A stretch of 11,801 nucleotides of DNA from Chloroflexota bacterium (GTDB lineage: Bacteria > Chloroflexota > Limnocylindria > QHBO01). Under the pieces are notes generated by a model. That model searched no databases. It was not told the origin of the DNA and was given only the letters and a program-made list of their open reading frames with translations. The stretch covers positions 1-11,801 of the forward strand of contig VBJX01000036.1 in the NCBI GenBank assembly GCA_005879775.1, written 5' to 3'. Below, one piece after another: positions 7,096 to 11,801 of the stretch (positions within the stretch are counted from its first letter, which is position 1; each line of letters begins with the position of its first letter). Both the position numbers and the translations under genes were made by a program.

Positions 7096-7757
7096 GACGC
7101 TTCGCCCTCGAGCTCCGCCCAGCGGCGGCGGAGCAGCTCGATGCCCCGTCGCCACCGCTCCTCGCGGGCCGGATCGTTGAGCCAGGTCGAGGCTCCCGAC
7201 GGATGCGGGAGGGCCAGGACCGATGCGCCCGGTGCTCCCTCCCAGTCAAGCTCACGGCCCACGAGGTCGTCCAGCCGGGCCGTCGGCCCGAACGCGTGCC
7301 GGTGCGCCAGCCCGCCGACGAGCACCAGCAGCCCGGGCTCGACGAGACGCACCTCGTCCTGCAGGAACGGAGCCCAGCGAGCCACCTCGGCGCGGGAGGG
7401 CGGCGAGTCGACCGATGCCCCCGGCCGGCGTCCGGGGTAGCACTTCCCCACCGAGGTGACGTACCAGCGCTGCCTGAAGTCGTCGAGGGTGATGCCGGCC
7501 AGACCCAGCCAGCCCACCAGCCGGCGCCCGGCGTCGTGGGCAAACGGCACGCCGGTCGCGATCTCGCGATGGCCAGGGGCCTGCCCGATCAGCATCGCCC
7601 GCTCCGAGCCGTCGCCGGAGAGGACCGGGCGAGATCCGCCGGGGCAGCTCGGCATCGCGTCCTGCAGCTCCCGCAGCCGCGACCCGGCCGGCGCGCGGCG
7701 TGGCTCGGACAGCTCCCAGGGACCGCCGTACCGGACCCGCTTGGGGCGGATCGACAC
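7092..7757 (-). CDS. Uracil-DNA glycosylase superfamily protein lacking the full Fe-S ligand set
   Basis: Likely base-excision repair enzyme that cleaves uracil or a related damaged base from DNA. It starts at GTG 7757, two bases after the preceding gene's stop; later starts are possible because residues 1-50 look poorly conserved. Motif A is GQAPGHREIATGVPF (58-72), resembling GEAPG-x2-E-x3-G-x-PF of family 4 UDGs. YVTSVGKCYPG (99-109) corresponds to the TNVVKCRPP strand, VLVGGLAHRHAFG (145-157) to the next core strand and helix, and LPHPSG (183-188) to the HPS motif that inserts into DNA. Family 4 enzymes bind a 4Fe-4S cluster through four Cys. Only C38 and C106 remain here, and Trp128 seems to occupy the position of the fourth Cys, so a cluster is unlikely. 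Its place in the uvrB-uvrA run supports a repair role. Exact family and substrate are uncertain. Confidence 0.82.
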   Translation of the reverse strand: MSIRPKRVRYGGPWELSEPRRAPAGSRLRELQDAMPSCPGGSRPVLSGDGSERAMLIGQAPGHREIATGVPFAHDAGRRLVGWLGLAGITLDDFRQRWYVTSVGKCYPGRRPGASVDSPPSRAEVARWAPFLQDEVRLVEPGLLVLVGGLAHRHAFGPTARLDDLVGRELDWEGAPGASVLALPHPSGASTWLNDPAREERWRRGIELLRRRWAELEGEAS

Positions 7758-7759
7758 GC

Positions 7760-8380
7760 TCAGCGCGGCGACTCGCGCAGCCGTTCAGCGACGCGCAGGT
7801 CGTCGGCGATCGCAAGGCGCACGATCCGTCGCACGCCGTCGGCCGTCGGCCCGGCGCGTTCCAGCGCTTCAGTGAGATGGTCGCGTGCCACATAGAGCCG
7901 GTCGATCGGGTCCGATGGCGCCGCCCCGGGTGCCGCTGAGCCGAGGAGCACGGCCGAGGCGAGGTCCTGGCGCACGATGCCGGCCAGGGCCTTGGTCGGC
8001 GCCCCGCCCGCGGCGTCGAGCGCCGCCGCCAGCTCCTCGCGTGCCAGCTCGAGCCAGCCGAGGTAGCTGCCGAACTCCGCTGCCGATGGCGGCAGCTCGT
8101 CCAGGCTGAAGGTGACCCGCTCCGGAACCTTGGGCGTCCCGCGGACGGCGCCGCGTTCCACCTCGTACCAGTTGTCCCCGATGAAGGTGGGAGCTGCTTC
8201 TCCGCTTGACCGCAGCCAGGCGGTGAAGCCTGCCACCCGTCGCGGCATCGCGCCCACTGCCTCGGCATCGCTTGAGGCGAAGACGGCGCAGCCGGGCAGC
8301 TCGGCTGCATAGGCTGCCACGGTGGAACCGGCGTCGAGGCCGGTCTCGACGAAGATGGCGTGAGGCATCGTGCCGGCCAT
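7760..8380 (-). CDS. Hypothetical protein, HicB-like N-terminus plus helical (DinB-like?) C-terminus, 206 aa
   Basis: Function unknown. ATG 8380 lies 9 nt after the uvrB stop, with an AGGGG stretch (8387-8391) as a possible ribosome site; ATG 8368 (MPHAIF) is an alternative start. Residues 6-60 resemble the HicB-like fold found in antitoxins and stand-alone domains: a strand, then YAAELPGCAVFASSDAEAV, then a helix ending WLRSSGE. No HicA-like toxin gene is adjacent, so this is probably not a toxin-antitoxin pair. Residues 95-205 are rich in amphipathic helices (GWLELAREELAAAL, YVARDHLTEALERAG) with a pattern reminiscent of four-helix DinB-type proteins, but no metal-binding His triad is obvious. 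Both domain calls are from shape and remembered pattern, so they are tentative. Co-transcription with uvrB and the glycosylase-like gene is likely from the spacing. Confidence 0.7.
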   Translation of the reverse strand: MAGTMPHAIFVETGLDAGSTVAAYAAELPGCAVFASSDAEAVGAMPRRVAGFTAWLRSSGEAAPTFIGDNWYEVERGAVRGTPKVPERVTFSLDELPPSAAEFGSYLGWLELAREELAAALDAAGGAPTKALAGIVRQDLASAVLLGSAAPGAAPSDPIDRLYVARDHLTEALERAGPTADGVRRIVRLAIADDLRVAERLRESPR

Positions 8381-8389
8381 GCGGGGCCC

Positions 8390-10534
<2,145 letters not shown>

Positions 10535-10546
10535 GGTGGACGGTGG

Positions 10547-10551
10547 CCTCC
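10547..10551 (-). promoter_or_regulatory. Ribosome binding site of uvrB
   Basis: GGAGG on the coding strand, 12 nt before ATG 10534. The spacer is longer than the usual 5-9 nt, but no other start codon lies in frame between them. It contrasts with uvrA, which has no recognisable site. Confidence 0.5.
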
Positions 10552-10576
10552 GGGGCAGGGCGTGGGGAGAAGACCA

Positions 10577-10582
10577 ATTTTA
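10577..10582 (-). promoter_or_regulatory. Candidate -10 box of uvrB
   Basis: TAAAAT on the minus strand matches TATAAT at five of six positions, in the only AT-rich patch of this GC-rich intergenic region. It would place the transcript start near 10570, giving a leader of about 36 nt that contains the GGAGG site. No good -35 is present at 16-18 bp; the 12-bp palindrome lies there instead. Confidence 0.4.
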
Positions 10583-10593
10583 CCTAAACCTCC

Positions 10594-10605
10594 ATCGGTA
10601 CCGAT
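10594..10605. promoter_or_regulatory. 12-bp perfect palindrome in the uvrB/tadE divergent region
   Basis: ATCGGTACCGAT is self-complementary over all 12 bases. It lies 12-23 bp upstream of the candidate uvrB -10, where a repressor or activator could act on uvrB, and about 60 bp upstream of the TadE-like gene. It does not match a LexA box. The rest of the 133-bp gap holds a TAGGCT (10651-10656) that could be a weak -10 for the TadE-like gene, 11 nt before its ATG. Confidence 0.35.
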
Positions 10606-10667
10606 TTCGCGCTAGCCGACCGGCCTATATCCGTCCGTACGGCCGCTTTCTAGGCTGGCCAGTACCG

Positions 10668-11297
10668 ATGTCTGCTCAAGAGCCTCACAACGGACCGGCT
10701 CCGGCTGCCCGATGGCGGCCCTGGCCGCGTGCTGGGCGGCGTCGAGATCCGCGCGGCCAGGCGCTGGTCGAATTCGCCGCCGTCCTGATGCCGGTCCTCA
10801 TGCTCGTGGTCGGGGTCGTCCAGTTCGGGCTCCTGTTCGGCGCCAACGTGACGCTCACCAATGCGGCCCGCGAGGCGGCCCACTCCGGCACGATCTACCT
10901 CTACGACCGATCGCACACCAAGGCCTGGAACGATGCCGCTCGCTGCGGCGCGATGGTGACCGCCGCCAAGGATGCCTTCGGCCTGCTCGACGCGGCTGCG
11001 CCCCACTTCACGACCACGCTCACCGCCGGCGCCTGCGCCACTCCGGTCGGCGAGGGACAGACGAACGGTGACTTCAAGGTCTCGTACTGCTCGCACGTCA
11101 CCAATCCGACCGATCCGTGCCCGAAGCCGGCCGACGCCACGACCACCTGCACGCTCGACAACCGGATGGAGTGCCTGGTACGTGTCGAGCTCGTCTACCA
11201 CTCCGACATCATCGTGCCGCTGATCGGCGGCCTCCTCTCGAGCGACGCCAACGGCCGCTTCGCGATGCGCTCGGTGGCGACGATGGTGATCCAGTGA
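10668..11297 (+). CDS. TadE-like pseudopilin, 209 aa
   Basis: Minor pseudopilin of a Tad/Flp (tight adherence) type pilus system, membrane inserted. I chose ATG 10668 because the longer open frame upstream overlaps uvrB and lacks conservation. A basic N-terminal leader (residues 1-29, rich in Arg/Pro) is followed by GQALVEF (30-36), the G-x4-E-F prepilin-type motif. If processed like other Tad pseudopilins, cleavage would follow G30. One hydrophobic helix follows (about 37-59), then the typical TNAAREAA (64-71) of TadE proteins. The exported part has six cysteines (C93, C123, C141, C151, C161, C169), enough for three disulfides, which is many for this family. There is no clear ribosome site. 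Its stop overlaps the start of the next gene, so the two are co-expressed. Family assignment is firm; whether a full Tad locus follows cannot be seen. Confidence 0.88.
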   Translation: MSAQEPHNGPAPAARWRPWPRAGRRRDPRGQALVEFAAVLMPVLMLVVGVVQFGLLFGANVTLTNAAREAAHSGTIYLYDRSHTKAWNDAARCGAMVTAAKDAFGLLDAAAPHFTTTLTAGACATPVGEGQTNGDFKVSYCSHVTNPTDPCPKPADATTTCTLDNRMECLVRVELVYHSDIIVPLIGGLLSSDANGRFAMRSVATMVIQ

Positions 11298-11801
11298 GGC
11301 GCACCGCGGCCCTCTCCAATGCCGCCACCGGCGGCCAGGTGCTGGTCATGTTCGCCATCCTGCTGGTGATCCTGCTCGCCGCCGCCGGATTCGCGATCGA
11401 CATCGGCCGCCAGACGGCCGAGCGGCGCCACGTCCAGACCGCCGCCGACGCCGCCGCCCTCGCGGCCTGCCGGGCACTGATCGACGGCGAGTCCGACCTG
11501 GCAGCCGCCGATGCTGCCCGCACCATCGCCATGGTCAACCTGCAGGGCTCACCCTCCGCCGGCCACGCCTCCGTCGCGCCTGACGCGTCACGCCGCTACT
11601 TCGACGGGCACGCCGGCGACCCGGCCTACCTGCGTTCGGGCATCATCGTGGCCGGCACCAGCGTGCGGGTGGCGATCGACTCGGCGATCGACACTGCCCT
11701 CGCCCGGGTGGTGGGGGTGATGACCCTCGAGACCGGCGCCCGCGCGCACTGCCAGCTGCAGGGCGGACCGGCCGTCCCGATCGTGGCTCGTCGCTACGCG
11801 G
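11294..11801 (+). CDS. Tad/TadG-like pilus assembly protein, 3' end outside window
   Basis: Putative TadG-type protein of the Flp/Tad pilus. GTG 11294 overlaps the TGA of the TadE-like gene (GTGA), and the frame stays open to the window end (169 codons). After a short N-terminus (VRRTAALSNAATGG) comes a membrane helix (about residues 16-38, beginning QVLVMFAILL and containing FAIDIG). This is followed by the characteristic QTAADAAALAACRAL (49-63) of the putative Flp pilus-assembly Tad/TadG-like N-terminal domain. The region beyond, about 64-169, would be exported. Full TadG proteins often continue into a von Willebrand A-like domain, which cannot be checked here. Coupling to the TadE-like gene supports a pilus or secreted-structure role. 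Confidence 0.85.
   Translation, partial: MRRTAALSNAATGGQVLVMFAILLVILLAAAGFAIDIGRQTAERRHVQTAADAAALAACRALIDGESDLAAADAARTIAMVNLQGSPSAGHASVAPDASRRYFDGHAGDPAYLRSGIIVAGTSVRVAIDSAIDTALARVVGVMTLETGARAHCQLQGGPAVPIVARRYA

Noticed and set aside
7096..7155. 20-codon N-terminal extension of the membrane-anchored protein
   Set aside because: It overlaps the glycosylase-like gene and encodes Gly/Ala/Arg-rich sequence. The GTGA-coupled start at 7095 directly precedes the signal anchor.
7760..8380. HicAB toxin-antitoxin system
   Set aside because: No small HicA-like double-stranded-RNA-binding toxin gene lies on either side; the neighbours are uvrB and a UDG-like gene.

Overview
The window is a GC-rich bacterial chromosome segment (about two thirds G+C by eye) with dense coding and very short gaps. 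I see no mobile element, CRISPR array, tRNA or rRNA. It fits a high-GC, probably monoderm-type lineage. The evidence is a LytR-CpsA-Psr protein, a CGAAC-N4-GTTCG SOS box of the Gram-positive/actinobacterial type, and Tad-type pilus genes. Chloroflexota or Actinomycetota are my best guesses. This is inference; no gene here fixes the phylum.

Layout: (1) Positions 1-1088, minus strand: an LCP-family cell-wall ligase gene whose 3' end lies outside the window. (2) Positions 1197-2864, plus strand: a compact UvrD/PcrA-like helicase, divergent from the LCP gene. (3) Positions 2828-10534, minus strand: a continuous run of seven genes dominated by DNA repair. In transcription order they are uvrB; a HicB-like/helical-domain protein; a uracil-DNA-glycosylase-superfamily protein; a membrane-anchored protein with a VGHFDDPAA motif; uvrA; a 50-aa two-helix membrane protein; and an HD-domain hydrolase. 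Several junctions are translationally coupled (GTGA, ATGA and TGATG overlaps). (4) Positions 10668-11801, plus strand: a TadE-like pseudopilin overlapping a Tad/TadG-like gene that runs off the right edge.

Functionally, the minus-strand run joins two of the three nucleotide excision repair subunits (UvrA damage sensor, UvrB damage verifier) with a putative base-excision glycosylase. A UvrD-like helicase lies next to it on the other strand. A perfect 14-bp LexA-type palindrome lies 25 bp upstream of uvrA, next to an extended -10 element placed so that the transcript would be nearly leaderless. uvrA can therefore be induced separately from the uvrB genes upstream of it.

The most striking anomaly is in uvrA. 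At about 3918/3919 roughly 31 nt are missing compared with what the family requires. This removes the Walker B segment of the second ATPase domain and shifts the frame, while the sequence on both sides remains well-preserved UvrA. It is either a recent inactivating deletion or an assembly or sequencing error. I did not find a clearly new multi-gene defence or mobile system. The less-characterised items are the small proteins coupled to the repair genes.
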